Of a DNA stretch of 64,000 nt, positions 10,035-20,192 are shown in pieces. The notes beneath the pieces were generated by a model. It made no database searches and was not told where the DNA came from. It was given only the letters and a program-made list of their open reading frames with translations. Source of the DNA: Isochrysis galbana (Eukaryota > Haptophyta > Isochrysidales > Isochrysidaceae); the NCBI GenBank assembly GCA_018136815.1, contig CM030936.1:5913685-5977684 (forward strand), read 5' to 3'. The position numbers and the translations under genes are program-made. Numbering within the stretch: position 1 is the first letter of the stretch; every line of letters begins with the position of its first letter.

Positions 10035-11598
10035 AGGTGGTTCTTAAGGTTTTCTAACTCTGGCGCGAGACGGCGGGTGGCGGGCGCGCTGGCTGCCCAC
10101 CTGCCCGCCTCTACAGGCCCTCGCTCCATGTATGGGGCATTGGAGTTCGGTGATCCGTAGGGGATGGAGGCCCAGGGAGTGGATGGATGTGATGGCGCGG
10201 CTGCAGCGGCTACCCGAGGCTTCCCCGCCCGCGCTGCATGTGTCCTGCGTGCAGCGCGGCATGAAGGCGACCAGCACGGCGCGGCTGTGCTCTGTGCACA
10301 ACCTGGAGGGTGATAGGGCGGCACAGGCGGCGGCAGATAAAGGGATGCTGGTGATGATGATGCGCAGTGCTGGCTGGCTGCGCGGGAGGCTGCTGGAGGC
10401 AGACGGGCAGACGTGGGAGGCCTCCTGGGAGTGGCTGCCCCTCATACGTCAAGAGCGTTTGTGGGCAAGAAGGGCGGCAGGGAGAAGCGGTGGTGCACAC
10501 GCATGGGATGCGTGAGGGTGCTGGTCCGGGCGTTAAAGGCCACCGAAGCAAGCTTCCCCCGTTTGTGGAGTCCCAGATTCAGGACATGTATGGGGTGTGT
10601 GAGGTGGGCTTTCTCAAGGAGTCTGTTCGTTAGCGATCAAAATCGCAGGGCTGTCGAGCAAGTGTAACTAGTTTAATTCCATGTCCTGTGAGTGACCGTG
10701 TGCGGAATGGGCGTTGTAGCATCTTGTCATGAGACTCTGAGATCACTTCCAATGTTTCAGAATCGTACATATTGTCTATTTTTCCACCCTCCCAACAGTT
10801 TCCAAAAAAAGAATATGAGTACTCCGATCATTTTTACTAATGCGGGCATCCGGGGACGCAGGTAGCGGTAAATGAAAATTCTGAAACATTGGAAGTGGTC
10901 TCAGATGACAAGATGCTACAACGCCCATTGCGCACACGGTCACTCACAGGACATGGAATTAAACTAGTTACACTTGCTCGACAGCCCTGCGCTTCTAATC
11001 GCTTGCGAACAGACTCCTTGAGAAAGCCCACCTCACACACCCCATACATGTCCTGAATCTGGGACTCCACAAACGGGGGAAGCTTGCTTCGGTGGCCTTT
11101 AACGTCCGAACCAGCCCCTCACGCATCCCATGCGTGTGCACCACCGCTTCTCCCTGCCGCCCTCCTTGCCCACAAACGCTTCTGCCGTTTGAGGAGCAGT
11201 CACTCCCAGGAGGCCTCCCACGTCTGCCCGTCTGCCTCCAGCAGCCTCCCGCGCAGCCAACCAGCACTGCGCATCATCATCACCAGCACCCCTTATCTAC
11301 CGCCGCCTGTGCCGCCCCATCGCCCTCCAGGTTGTGCACAGAGCACAGCCGCGCCGTGCTGGTCGCCTTCATGCCGCGCTGCACGCAGGACACATGCAGC
11401 GCGGGCGGGGAAGCCCCGGGTAGCCGCTGCAGCCGCGCCATCACATCCATCCACTCCCTGGGCCTCCATCCCCTACGGATCACCGAACTCCAACGCCCCA
11501 TACATGGAGCGAGGGCCTGTAGAGGCGGGCAGGTGGGCAGCCAGCGCGCCCGCCACCCGCCGTCTCGCGCCAGAGTTAGAAAACCTTAAGAACCACCT
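10035..11598. repeat. large imperfect palindrome, arms about 729 and 721 bp
   Basis: The left arm (10035-10763, starting AGGTGGTTCTTAAGG and ending AATGTTTCAGAAT) is repeated in reverse complement at 10878-11598. The unpaired centre is 10764-10877. The arms differ by scattered substitutions and small indels. Frames such as 10132-10515 (+) and its mirror on the minus strand are preserved only in part and are shifted between arms, so I do not call a gene. Possibilities are a fold-back transposon, an inverted duplication, or a precursor of a long hairpin RNA. Confidence 0.9.
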
Positions 11599-11869
11599 TC
11601 AACTATCGTTAAAACGATAGGGTCATGGAGCGCGCAGCTCGGCAAGAATGCAGGGCGAGCGAGGAGGGGGTAAAGTACTCCTACGAGAGACCAGAGAGAG
11701 GGAGAGGGGCCCATAGAGCACACCCCCATTCCAAAAGAAAAAAGAACCGGGCCCGAGGTTTCGTCCTCTCCCCGAAGACGTCAATCCTTCTCGTTGGAAA
11801 GCTTCTCCAACGAGGCAGAAGATACTGCCGCATTTTTGCCGAACTCCCCCCGCCCCCACCGCTCCCGTC

Positions 11870-12192
11870 TTGATTTCTGCACCTAAATCTCCGACTGCCG
11901 AGCTACGGAGGAGGTGCACTCTTCCCAACCTCCCGCCCCCCCCCCCCCGCCCCCCCCCCCCGCCCCCCCCCCGCGCCCCCCCCGCCCGCCCGCCCGGCTG
12001 CTTACATTCTCCGCCTCAGCTCCCCCCCCCCCCCCCAAAACCTTCTTATTCCCCTCCTCCAGGGTACAACCTCCACTTGTTCCCCCCAAAGGGGTACAAT
12101 CTCCACCTCCTCGCGTCCTCACATCAATCACCACTCGCTCACTCGTCCAGGGTACTCACTCATCCCTTTTCTCCTCTCCCCCTCCACCGTCC
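11870..12192 (+). promoter_or_regulatory. C-rich, pyrimidine-rich leader of the carrier gene
   Basis: Contains poly-C runs (11938-11990), two GGGTACAA(C/T)CTCCAC motifs at about 12062 and 12091, and CT-rich sequence up to the start codon at 12193. A pyrimidine-rich leader directly before the ATG also precedes the genes at 35173, 45177 (-) and 59042. Confidence 0.4.
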
Positions 12193-13101
12193 ATGGCCTC
12201 CATCCAGCTGCCCGATCTCTCGCACTTCTCATCGTTTTCGCTCGCCGCCGTGCTCAGCCCTGCCAAGCCATTCGCAATCGGCTCCGTCGCGGGCTGCATC
12301 GCTACCACCGTAATCCAGCCAATGGACATGGTCAAGGTCCGCATTCAGCTCAACGCCTCGCTCCCACACGCCACCACCTCCCCCTTCAGCATCGCGGCCA
12401 AGATGCTCTCTCAAGAGGGTTTTGCCTCGCTCTACGCTGGGCTTTCCGCCGGGCTCACGCGTCAGGTTGTCTACACCGGCGCACGACTCGGGCTCTATGA
12501 CAAGTTCATCGAGACGGCCAAGGCAGGCAACGAAGGCAAGCCCCTCCAGATGCACCAGACCGCTGGCTGTGCCCTTGTGGCAGGCGGCATTGCAGCCGTG
12601 CTCGGGAACCCGGCTGACCTCTCGCTGATCCGCATGCAAGCTGATTCCATGCTCCCAAAGGCGCAACAGCGAGGCTACTCATCCGTCCTGTCTGCCCTCT
12701 CCTCAATTGTGCGCGAGGAGGGCTTCACTGCTCTGCTCAAGGGCTCAGCACCAACTGCGACGCGCGCAATGGCCCTCAACCTCGGCATGCTCGGTGGCAA
12801 TACAGAGGCTAAGAAATATCTTAAGACGCTCGAACTCCAGGGCACTGCCGTCGTTTTCTCTGCGTCGGCAATCGCTGGCTTCTTTGCCTCAGCATTCTCG
12901 CTCCCTTTCGATTATGTGAAGACGGCGCTGCAAAAGAGCGGGTCCAAGTACTCAGGGCCCGTCGACTGCGTGGTCAAAACGCTTGCTGAAGGTGGACCGC
13001 TCCGCTTTTACGCTGGGTTTCCGACCTACTACTGCCGCATCGCCCCCCACGCCATGCTTACGCTCATCGCAGCGGAAAAGATTAAGGCAGCGCTCAAGTA
13101 G
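12193..13101 (+). CDS. mitochondrial 2-oxoglutarate/malate-type carrier (SLC25 family)
   Basis: Single-exon gene of 302 residues, the normal size for the family. It carries the three tandem carrier repeats, each opened by a PX(D/E)XX(K/R)-type signature: QPMDMVKVRIQL (about residue 46), NPADLSLIRMQAD (about 143) and LPFDYVKTALQ (about 238). YAGLSAGLTRQVVYTGARLGLYD and FPTYYCRIAPHAMLTLIA closely resemble oxoglutarate/dicarboxylate carriers (SLC25A11 and plant DTC), which exchange malate and 2-oxoglutarate across the inner mitochondrial membrane. The second signature lacks the usual basic end (NPADLSLIR), which is also seen in that subfamily. The ATG at 12193 was chosen because upstream sequence in frame is Pro-rich low complexity. 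The substrate assignment is inference from resemblance. Confidence 0.9.
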   Translation: MASIQLPDLSHFSSFSLAAVLSPAKPFAIGSVAGCIATTVIQPMDMVKVRIQLNASLPHATTSPFSIAAKMLSQEGFASLYAGLSAGLTRQVVYTGARLGLYDKFIETAKAGNEGKPLQMHQTAGCALVAGGIAAVLGNPADLSLIRMQADSMLPKAQQRGYSSVLSALSSIVREEGFTALLKGSAPTATRAMALNLGMLGGNTEAKKYLKTLELQGTAVVFSASAIAGFFASAFSLPFDYVKTALQKSGSKYSGPVDCVVKTLAEGGPLRFYAGFPTYYCRIAPHAMLTLIAAEKIKAALK

Positions 13102-13550
13102 GCCGCTCTCCTTCCTGATGATTCGCGCGTACGAGTCGCTCTCGCGCAGATCCCAGGGAAAGGCTTGATGATTGCAGCATATCGCCCAAGTCTGTTTGAA
13201 GGGGCGTCGCACGTACGAGACGCTCTCGTGCGTTGTCCCAGGGCGAGATAGCCAGGTCCAGGCCTCACTTGAAAAGTTGTTGCATGTGCGAGGTGTGTGC
13301 CCAACCTTTCATTCCGATTTGGCGCCTGTACGAATCGCTCTTGCCTTACCACTACGAAGTCATTGTGTTTTGCTCGAGGTAGACTTGCCGTCGTTGCATG
13401 ACCTTCGGGCACTAGGCGCTCTTTTGGCTAGGCTGTCAGGAAGGTGTGGGAGTGTCGAGCCCGTCGGCTTGACAAGAGGATTTGAGGCGAATTCGTAGTA
13501 TCTACTTCTATTTGCTATTTGCTTCTTATTCCACAACAGAGGCGTAGAAT
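13102..13550. other. 3' flank of the carrier gene
   Basis: TACGA(G/A)(T/A)CGCTCT is repeated at about 13130, 13214 and 13328, suggesting local duplication. No gene seen. Confidence 0.5.
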
Positions 13551-13554
13551 CATC

Positions 13555-13650
13555 TTCTTCACCAAGAGGCAACTAACTTTATAGTTGGTTGCGATGGAGC
13601 GCGCCGACGCTCCCCTCCTCTCCTTCGGCCCCCCCGCCGAGGGCGCCCCA
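13555..13650 (+). repeat. short dispersed repeat, inverted copy at about 58090-58200
   Basis: The run CAACTAACTTTATAGTTGGTTGCGATGGAGCGCGCCG...CTCCCCTC..CTCCTTCGG matches, in reverse complement, 58105-58195. Each copy starts with a small hairpin (AACTAACTTTA-AGTTGGTT). Confidence 0.7.
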
Positions 13651-13704
13651 CCGGCACCCATGGAGCTGTCGCTGGCGAAGCGACCGCTTCTCAGGGTCCG
13701 TGAT

Positions 13705-13845
13705 CTAATAGTTACCTGGTGTTTGACAAGCACGATCTAGCACCTGAATCTGGAGGTGTTAGACACTGTCAAACACCTTCGCGAAAATGGTGTTTGACAC
13801 CGATGGCGTAGCGAGTGTCCAACAGTTGCCTAACACCGACTAACG
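13705..13845. repeat. GTGTTTGACA/TGTTAGACA short inverted motifs
   Basis: Alternating GTGTTTGACA, TGTTAGACACTGTCAAACACC and GGTGTTTGACACC form several overlapping hairpins. A similar but not identical cluster (TGTTAGAC, GTCTAACA) lies at about 48190-48312. Confidence 0.6.
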
Positions 13846-13899
13846 GCGGGAGACTGTGGCCTTCTCCTTCGCTCTAGCTTTGGCTTGCATTTCCCTCCC

Positions 13900-14235
13900 T
13901 TTCATCTCGTAAGATCTTTCTTGATATCCGCTGAGTTTCTACCAAAGTAGTTTAACTATCCTAGGTGATGTTTCGTATATCCAGACCTCTCGCCGCTTGC
14001 AAGAGGTCTTCCGATGTTTCTAGGTTGAAATCTTTGTCCACCGTGTAAAGAGGGCTTATCATCTTCCTAATATGTTTGTTACTCGGGGCGTGTAGCCCCA
14101 TATATTCTCTCGTTGTTTTTTTAGTCTTTGGAAGAAGCCGACCTTCGCCGTTACTAATTGGTGGTATCTCGCAAGGATCGCTTTGCTTAAGATCGATCTA
14201 ACGGATCTACCGTATCCGCGTTGCCATACTGAATG
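13900..14235 (-). pseudogene. fragment of a non-LTR retrotransposon 3' coding end
   Basis: On the minus strand the frame RGYGRSVRSILSKAILARYHQLV is closely matched, at DNA level too, by the plus-strand segment at about 31257-31320 that follows a reverse-transcriptase zinc-finger region. Downstream the reading frame shifts and then stops at several places, so the copy is dead. Confidence 0.65.
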
Positions 14236-14446
14236 TAGCCGGACACTATCTACATGTACCTAGATGGCAATTTCCACTTGGCTCAATAAAACCCAGATAT
14301 TAGATATTAGCGGCACGAGGAGCGCGCGCGCGGGCGCGGTGCGGAACGACGGACCACGGAACAGCGAGCACAGGGAGACCAGACCAAGGAGGACAGATGA
14401 CGAGTGCACCTACGCGCCATCTCTCTCACACTCACACACACACTCA

Positions 14447-14710
14447 CTACACACTCACACTATTCATAATTGGCTGCAGCAAGCAGAGCATGCTCCAGGG
14501 TTTTTCGTCGACTTGCGAGGCCTTCAGGTCATCGTGAAGTTTGCCTGCCCTAAAGAACATGCGCTCTGCGCCCGCCGAGCTAGCCGGCCGTCCGAGGTAC
14601 TGCAGCGCCATCTTGGCTAGCGTTGGCAAGCCCTCAGGCCGGCCGATGGTCACATCCGCTGGCGAGTGGTGATCGCGGGCGCTCTCCACCACGCCTCAAC
14701 CTCAACACAT
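14447..14710 (-). pseudogene. hAT transposase C-terminal (dimerisation) fragment
   Basis: The minus-strand frame reads LPTLAKMALQYLGRPASSAGAERMFFRAGKLHDDLKAS. This matches the hAT C-terminal dimerisation motif (P.LA..A..YL..PASSA.SER.FS.AG). A frame change just upstream (WWRAP then GRPEGLP) and the absence of any preceding catalytic domain show that it is a relic. Confidence 0.75.
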
Positions 14711-14777
14711 CCAGGTCCAAGTTGCTATCTTCTATCTTGCGGTACGGCTGCCGCATGGCGGCCGACATTCGGTTGGC

Positions 14778-15008
14778 TCGGGGGGGGGGGGGGGGGGGAC
14801 GCGGCGGGGGCGGGGGCGGGGGGTGGGAGGCGCAACGACCGTATAAGTCCGGTGCATACTACAAATATATCGAGAAGATATCCAGGTATCTAGACTATCT
14901 AGGTATCTAGCGGCCAAAACCACCATCTAGATGTATCTAGATGGCTGTGGAGCACTATCTACTGTATCTAGATGGCTGAAAATGACTATCTACTTGCATC
15001 TAGATGGT
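14778..15008. repeat. G tract and TATCTAGATGG tandem repeat
   Basis: A G homopolymer (about 14779-14800) is followed at about 14878-15008 by four or five units built around (C)TATCTA..TGTATCTAGATGG, about 30-35 bp each. A further lone unit lies at about 14238-14268. Confidence 0.7.
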
Positions 15009-15330
15009 GCATGGTGCCGGTGGGGGCGGGTGTTCCATGCCTTAGAAGGGAGTGGCTCAAGACGTCTTGAGATACCCTGGTGGCAGGTATCGCGGGGCGC
15101 AGTCGCTTATTTCTCGAGGACTGCTTGCGGCGCGAGCTGTCAAGGGCCGTTCTTCTTCACGACGAGAGGTCCCCCTCCCCCCCCCCAGTGCTTTACCCGG
15201 AGAGTCGCCCGATGTAGGTCGGTCCGCCTCAATGCCTCAAAGGGTTTTCCCTCATTTTAACTTGTGGGGAGTTAGAATGGGAATGGGAGCCGGGGGCCTG
15301 CGAGGGGGGAGATTTGGAGGGTGCATAGGT

Positions 15331-15440
15331 GTATATATCTGTGGCAATAGCACGCGCCAAGGTGTACGGGCAGGTGCGCTGAGGGCTGTCGTGTTAGTGC
15401 CGGGCTAGTGAGCCAGTGCGAGAGTAGTGGCACTAATGAG
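15331..15440 (+). repeat. dispersed repeat (CACGCGCCAAGGTGTACGGG), copy 1
   Basis: ATATCTGTGGCAATAGCACG through GGGCTAGTGAG..AGAGTAGTGGCACTAATG recurs nearly intact at 23048-23152, where it sits inside a transposon. A weak third piece lies at about 3343-3380. Confidence 0.8.
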
Positions 15441-15799
15441 CGGCTTATTTATATTATTATATCTCTTCCCGTTGCCCACACCAAAGGTTAGGAGAGAGAG
15501 ATAAGTAGAGAGCAAAGAGATTCCCACTCAGACGTTACAATCTCGGAATGGCCCGTGATCTGGCATGCCGATCCCGGCTTGCAACACCCAAACAATGTTG
15601 GCTCACTCTGTGGAGCAATAGGCGAATAGGCAGGCTGGAGCGCCCTTGAGCTCCAATGATGATGTGCGGACAGGTGCAACACGATTTGCCCTTGTCGCTG
15701 AACTTGAGCGTTTTGCAACGGAGACCCTCGATTCAGGGGTATAGGAGTTTGAAGACAATGAAGAGGTCGGGGGCATCCTCACTGTGGATGATGTAGTCA
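15441..15799. other. 3' flank of the esterase gene
   Basis: No feature seen; short minus-strand frames overlap the end of the esterase gene in another frame. Confidence 0.45.
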
Positions 15800-17539
15800 T
15801 CAGCAATACTCTCCAAGTCGACAAGTGCCATCTACTTGGTACTCGCACCGCCGCGAGCCATCATTTGTGACCGCGTAGTACTGTGAACAGGTGATTTCGT
15901 TGCGCCGCGCAGCGTCAGTATTGCACCACTCGCCCATCGCCCGGACATCGATCAAGCCGTCACAACGATTCGGTGGCGATGGAGGAAGCAACGGAGGGAA
16001 AGGTATAGCAGTGCAGCTTGCGCCAAGGCGACATTCACCGTTCGGTTGGTACTCGCAAAGCCGCGAGCCATCGGACAAGACCGCGTAGTATCGTGGACAG
16101 TCCCTCTCGTTGCGCCGCGCAGCGTCAGAGTTGCACCACTCGCCCATCGCCCGGACATCGATCAAGCCGTCACAACGATTCGGTGGCGATGGAGGAAGCA
16201 ACGGAGGGAAAGGTATAGCAGTGCAGCTTGCGCCAAGGCGACATTCACCGTTCGGTTGGTACTCGCATAGCCGCGAGCCATCGGACAAGACCGCGTAGTA
16301 TCGTGGACAGTCCCTCTCGTTGCGCCGTGCAGCGTCAGAGTTGCACCACTCGCCCATCGCCCGGACATCGATCAAGCCGTCACAACGATTCGGTGGCGAT
16401 GAGGGCGAAGGTGGCGGAGGCAAGGGCCGCGGAGATGAAGGAGGCGGCGGCGAGGGTGGCGGTGGCTGCGAGGGCGAGGGTGGCGGAGGCAAGAGCGGGG
16501 GAGGAGAAGGGGGCAGAGGCGGAGGTGGCTGGGGCAAGGGCGACATGGGAACCGGGAGCGGTAGCGATAGAGAAGGCGGCGATGGCGGCGATATGGGCGA
16601 TGAGCTAGCCCTTCCGATGTGCGCACACGCTGCGAGGCGCGAAGCCTCATGCTCTGCAGTCACCGGACTATCGCAGAACTCATTGGCGAAGAAGGAGAGG
16701 GTATGATTTGCGCCCTGAAAGTTTGTCTTCCATAGATCGTGAGAGCATCGATTATCAGCGTCATGTGGATTCCGCGGGTAGATGCACAAGACAGTGTTGG
16801 CTTCGCACTCAGTTCCAATAGTGCAGATCGACTCCGCCGGGCCCGCTGCCTGCACGGTCTCGCCAGTGCAGCGGTTGATTTGCAACCAGCGGTCGAATAA
16901 ATCCGTTGCCGAAACACATTCGCTGGAGGAGATACCACAACAGCAAGCGTTGCTCGAGCAGCAGCCATCAATTTTCACGGCGGTATCGCGACCGCACTTG
17001 TGCAGTACAACAGCCACGGGTCCTTCAGCATTGAATTCATAGTCATGGCCAGCGGCTACGCCAATGGCGCGCCAGGTTAGACTGCTACGCTCCGGAAGGA
17101 GCGAAACCAAGAAGCCGCCATTGGAGAAGCCCGTAGCAAACAGGCCGGCTTTGGCTGCTGCGTTGAGTGGCGGCAAGCTACCGATTGCGTGCTCGACGAC
17201 TGTGTCAACGAAGCCAAAGTCGTCGATCCTGTTGGCCTTAGCGGGGCCACAGCAGAACGGCGTGTTCCACGACGCGTCGTTGCTCGTCTTATACATACCC
17301 TGCGGTGCAATCAGCGCGAAACCCCCTTCCTCCGCCAGATCGATCCACTTGGCCATCTCGGGGTCGTTGTCTGTAGCAGTGCATTTGAAGCAGTGGGCGG
17401 CAAGCAGGATGGGCACCTGCTCATAGGTACCCTCGGGCCGGCAGGCGAGCGAAGGCAGCCGATAGAAGTACTCGCGGCTGAGCCCATCGTGTGTCAGCCC
17501 GACACGCACCGTCTCACCGCACACGGGTGTGGCGGACAT
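15800..17539 (-). CDS. PHB-depolymerase-type esterase with Pro-rich linker and three Cys-rich repeats
   Basis: Single open frame of 579 residues. Residues about 15-310 form an alpha/beta hydrolase of the esterase_phb/LpqC type. The nucleophile elbow is FATGFSNGGFLVSLL (Ser in GFSNGG, about residue 140) and a late GANHTLSFF supplies the probable catalytic His. This family cleaves esters such as polyhydroxyalkanoates or feruloyl esters and is usually secreted. Residues about 315-385 are almost pure Pro/Ser, like pherophorin or other Hyp-rich wall proteins. Three tandem repeats of about 70 residues follow, each CDGLIDVRAMGEWCN-D..RRNE..C..YYAV..DGSR.CEYQ..G.CRLG..C with six Cys. Two repeats are nearly identical in DNA, so the duplication is recent. 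The enzyme part is also Cys-rich, fitting an extracellular protein, but no clear signal peptide follows the first Met (17539), so an upstream exon is possible. Substrate unknown. Confidence 0.82.
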   Translation of the reverse strand: MSATPVCGETVRVGLTHDGLSREYFYRLPSLACRPEGTYEQVPILLAAHCFKCTATDNDPEMAKWIDLAEEGGFALIAPQGMYKTSNDASWNTPFCCGPAKANRIDDFGFVDTVVEHAIGSLPPLNAAAKAGLFATGFSNGGFLVSLLPERSSLTWRAIGVAAGHDYEFNAEGPVAVVLHKCGRDTAVKIDGCCSSNACCCGISSSECVSATDLFDRWLQINRCTGETVQAAGPAESICTIGTECEANTVLCIYPRNPHDADNRCSHDLWKTNFQGANHTLSFFANEFCDSPVTAEHEASRLAACAHIGRASSSPISPPSPPSLSLPLPVPMSPLPQPPPPLPPSPPPLLPPPPSPSQPPPPSPPPPSSPRPLPPPPSPSSPPNRCDGLIDVRAMGEWCNSDAARRNERDCPRYYAVLSDGSRLCEYQPNGECRLGASCTAIPFPPLLPPSPPNRCDGLIDVRAMGEWCNSDAARRNERDCPRYYAVLSDGSRLCEYQPNGECRLGASCTAIPFPPLLPPSPPNRCDGLIDVRAMGEWCNTDAARRNEITCSQYYAVTNDGSRRCEYQVDGTCRLGEYC

Positions 17540-18339
17540 CGCGAGTGGAGAGGGGGAAAAGGGCGTAGAGTCGAGTAGGAGCCGCGGGCGTGGATAGGTG
17601 GAAGCGGATTAATGAAAAGTGGGCTCCCTCATCGAGGGGGGTTCGAGATCTCAGACGTCGTCCCGGCGGCGCTCTCGGAGCTCCCGCCGCCCGCCGCCCC
17701 CCCCCCCCCCCCCCCGGCGCGCGCTCTTCCTTCTCGACGCCAAGATCTGGAGTAAAAGGGCCACGAGTGTGTCTCGGACGCCGAGATCTGGATGCAGTGA
17801 AGAAGGCCAAGGAGAGATGAGAGCTCCCCGAGCAAGGAGCCATAGGGACGGGGCAGTTCCTGTTCCTTCCCCTTCCCGTCTCTCGGGCAGCACGGCGCCC
17901 GCGGTCTGGTTCGCGGGCGCTGCGGAAAGCGAGCGCCTGCACCGATTTGACTATGGGAGGCAGTGCCCGAGGGTGGGCGCGGCGGCTGCAAGCCCTCGTG
18001 TTCGTTCCTTCCCCCACTTCCATCATTCAGGGTACAACCCTACTTGGGGGATACAGAATACCGTATCTGGGGAACGGGCCAGATACAGCCGTGTCTACCG
18101 TATCTGGGGCGACGACTGGCGCCCGTGCCCCCTATGCGTACCTACCGTATCTAGAAGAAAGCCGAGATACAGCCGTATCTACCGTGCCTCGGGGAGTCGT
18201 GGGCCATACATATCTCTCATGTAGGGCTACAACGGTACAACGTCGACGTACTTCGCTTCTTCTCTTCCACGCTCTGACTGGTCAGCGTGGCCTCGAGGAG
18301 AGGGCGTGCTGGGGTGCGCGGGGTCGGTGCGTGCACTGG
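17540..18339. other. intergenic, low-complexity and short duplicated motifs
   Basis: Contains a poly-C run (about 17698-17716), GAGATCTGGA-type repeats around 17745-17800 and four CCGTATCT(G/A)GG-type repeats at 18060-18180. No gene supported. Confidence 0.5.
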
Positions 18340-18490
18340 GGAGGGGACAAATATCGAGGGGAGGGGCCAGTGCCCTCTCCCCCCGGTACCACTCGGACAC
18401 CTGGCTCGTCAGGCATGGCGGGATTCCGGGACTGAAAAGTTGTGTCCGATTAGCTAGTGGGGTTGCCTAGGATATAACATTAATGATATA
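18340..18490 (+). repeat. retroelement-3'-end-like repeat, copy 1
   Basis: Includes GTGCCCTCTCCCCCCGGTA, CTCGGACACCTGGCTCGTCA, GGCATGGCGGGATTCCGGGA and GATATAACATTAAT. Copies are at 47983-48145 (+) and 61367-61503 (-). They share a 3' boundary near AACATTAAT(T/G)AT, as expected for 5'-truncated copies of one element. Confidence 0.85.
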
Positions 18491-18556
18491 GTTTGTATGG
18501 GGTCGTCTCTCGTCTCGTTTGGCGTTTAGTGGGTGGTGGGTAGGGGTAAGCACAAG

Positions 18557-18705
18557 TAGGGCGGTCAAACAAGGCTTTTTAAGTACTAATATGGGGGGGG
18601 TGACATTTTTTGACCATTTTCCAAAGCCCACAACAAAACTCCCAGGGGGGCCACCTGCCGCCACGAAAATCTTCGCCAGAAAATGGTGCGATTCTCCTCC
18701 CCCCT
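18557..18705 (+). repeat. GGGCGGTCA-family repeat (forward copy)
   Basis: Starts TAGGGCGGTCAAACAAGGC-TTTTTAAGTACTAATA, then a G run, TTTTTTGACCATT, CCACGAAAATCTTCGCCAGA and GGTGCGATTCTCC. It closely matches the copies at 7090-7248 (inverted) and 46343-46490. Confidence 0.8.
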
Positions 18706-18814
18706 CGCCCCATTAGCTTTGTTTTGTACCACTGTCCACTGTTGTTAATAACTAAACAGAAAACAGATATGTTGAAAAACCACCTGGTCCTCTTTTGACG
18801 GAACGCGACTTTCA

Positions 18815-19210
18815 GCCCTTTGCGGGCGCCGATGATGACGACGTCACGCCCCCAAGACGCACCGTGAGCGCCCAACTTCGACCCGCGACCGGCGGCGCCA
18901 CGAGGCCGTTCTTGTGCCCGCTCACCGAGTAGATGCCGCATCGCGCACCATATCGCGGCATCCCGCCCTCACAGCCACGCCAATCGCGCCCGCTGCCCCC
19001 GCGCACCGCGTCGAAATCAGCCCTTTGCGGGCGCCGGTGATGACGACGTCACGCCCCCAAGACGCACCGTGAGCGCCCAACTTCGACCCGCGACCGGCGG
19101 CGCCACGAGGCCGTTCTTGTGCCCGCTCACCGAGTAGATGCCGCATCACGCATCATATCGCGGCATGCCGCCCTCACAGCCACGCCAATCACGCCCGCCG
19201 CCCCAGGCCA
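18815..19210. repeat. 204-bp tandem duplication
   Basis: The segment starting CAGCCCTTTGCGGGCGCCG at 18815 is repeated from 19019. The first about 180 bp are almost identical, differing by a few changes such as CATCGCGCACCAT against CATCACGCATCAT. A minus-strand frame crosses both copies (GIYSVSGHKNGLVAPPVAG); it vaguely recalls aminotransferase class V (cysteine desulfurase) but is not convincing. Confidence 0.85.
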
Positions 19211-19611
19211 GTCCGCCTTCGGGTTTTGCGTCCTCGAACGCCCCGGGCGCGACCGGCTGATTGCGTTGTACGGCCCCCAGGAAGAGTTGCACCTCCGGGC
19301 GTCCGAGCCAGCGCTTGCCAACGTCAAGCGAGCCAAAGCAGTGGGGCTCGAGCGCAAGCGAATCAAGGCATTCCTGCAGCGCGTGGGGCGAGGATGGGTC
19401 AGTGTGGATGTGTGCCACCCTCAAGACCCCGCGTGCTCCCTACCAGTGGCCCCCCACACTGCTCGCGAGAGGTGTGGGCTCACCATGCCCACTACCTCCA
19501 GGCCATTCTTCGGCCGATCGCGGGCGATTGCCCTTCGCGGAAGCTCCGCGTTTCTTATAGTGATGCGCCCCTTATTCATTTCTCTGATTCCCTCCCGTGG
19601 GCGACCGTGTC

Positions 19612-19807
19612 ATTCTCCCAAAATAGACCGCCACGCCCGGGGGAAGGGAGGGAGGTCACTCACCGACGCCATTGCCTTTCGTGGGGCGGGAGGGGGTTCG
19701 TGGGGGGGGGGGACGGTTGCCGGGGCAGGTAGGGGGGGACCCTGCGGAATCCTTGGACACCCAGGGGAGGCGGAAAATAGTGGTTAAAAAGAGTGAGTGA
19801 CCGCCCT
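19612..19807 (-). repeat. GGGCGGTCA-family repeat, long subtype (reverse copy)
   Basis: On the minus strand it reads TAGGGCGGTCACTCACTC-TTTTTAACCACTATTTTCC, then GGTGTCCAAGGATTCC, a C run, CCACGAAAGGCAATGGCGTCG and AGGTGAGTGACC-type sequence. It matches 46143-46345 in the opposite orientation. Confidence 0.8.
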
Positions 19808-20192
19808 ACCTTTGTTTGGCTACGAGTGGTACGACGACGAAATCTTCGAATTCGAGTCCATCATCGCGGGCGGATGGTCGTCGGAGATGATGGCCCTCCC
19901 CCCTCCCCCGCCTGGCCCGTCGTAGTGCACGCGGGCCCACCCCCCGTAGGAGGGGTAGCGGGGGCTGGAGTGAGAGTGTGGGGCTTAGGCGATGGCGAGT
20001 GCGATACCGGAGTGGTGTGATTCAATAGAAGCATAGCGGGCACCTTCAAGAATATTTTTTCTAACTCTCACCCCCTCTTTCTCACGCCCTGGTCGAAGCA
20101 GTGCGCGCGACCTCCCCTCCCACGGTATGGGGGGGAAGGGGCAAGGGTGGTAGGATAGGGATGGTGGTTAGGAGTAGCAAAAGCACTCTACC
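19808..20192. other. intergenic with a short coding-like stretch
   Basis: The plus-strand frame at about 19811-19925 reads FGYEWYDDEIFEFESIIAG then becomes Pro-rich and stops. It has no start or splice signal and no recognised domain. The rest is gene-free. Confidence 0.4.

Noticed and set aside
18812..19424. Minus-strand phrases (SVSGHKNGLVAPPVAG) suggesting cysteine desulfurase or another class V aminotransferase.
   Set aside because: The similarity is confined to one short stretch, spread over shifting frames in a tandem duplication, with no other family motif.
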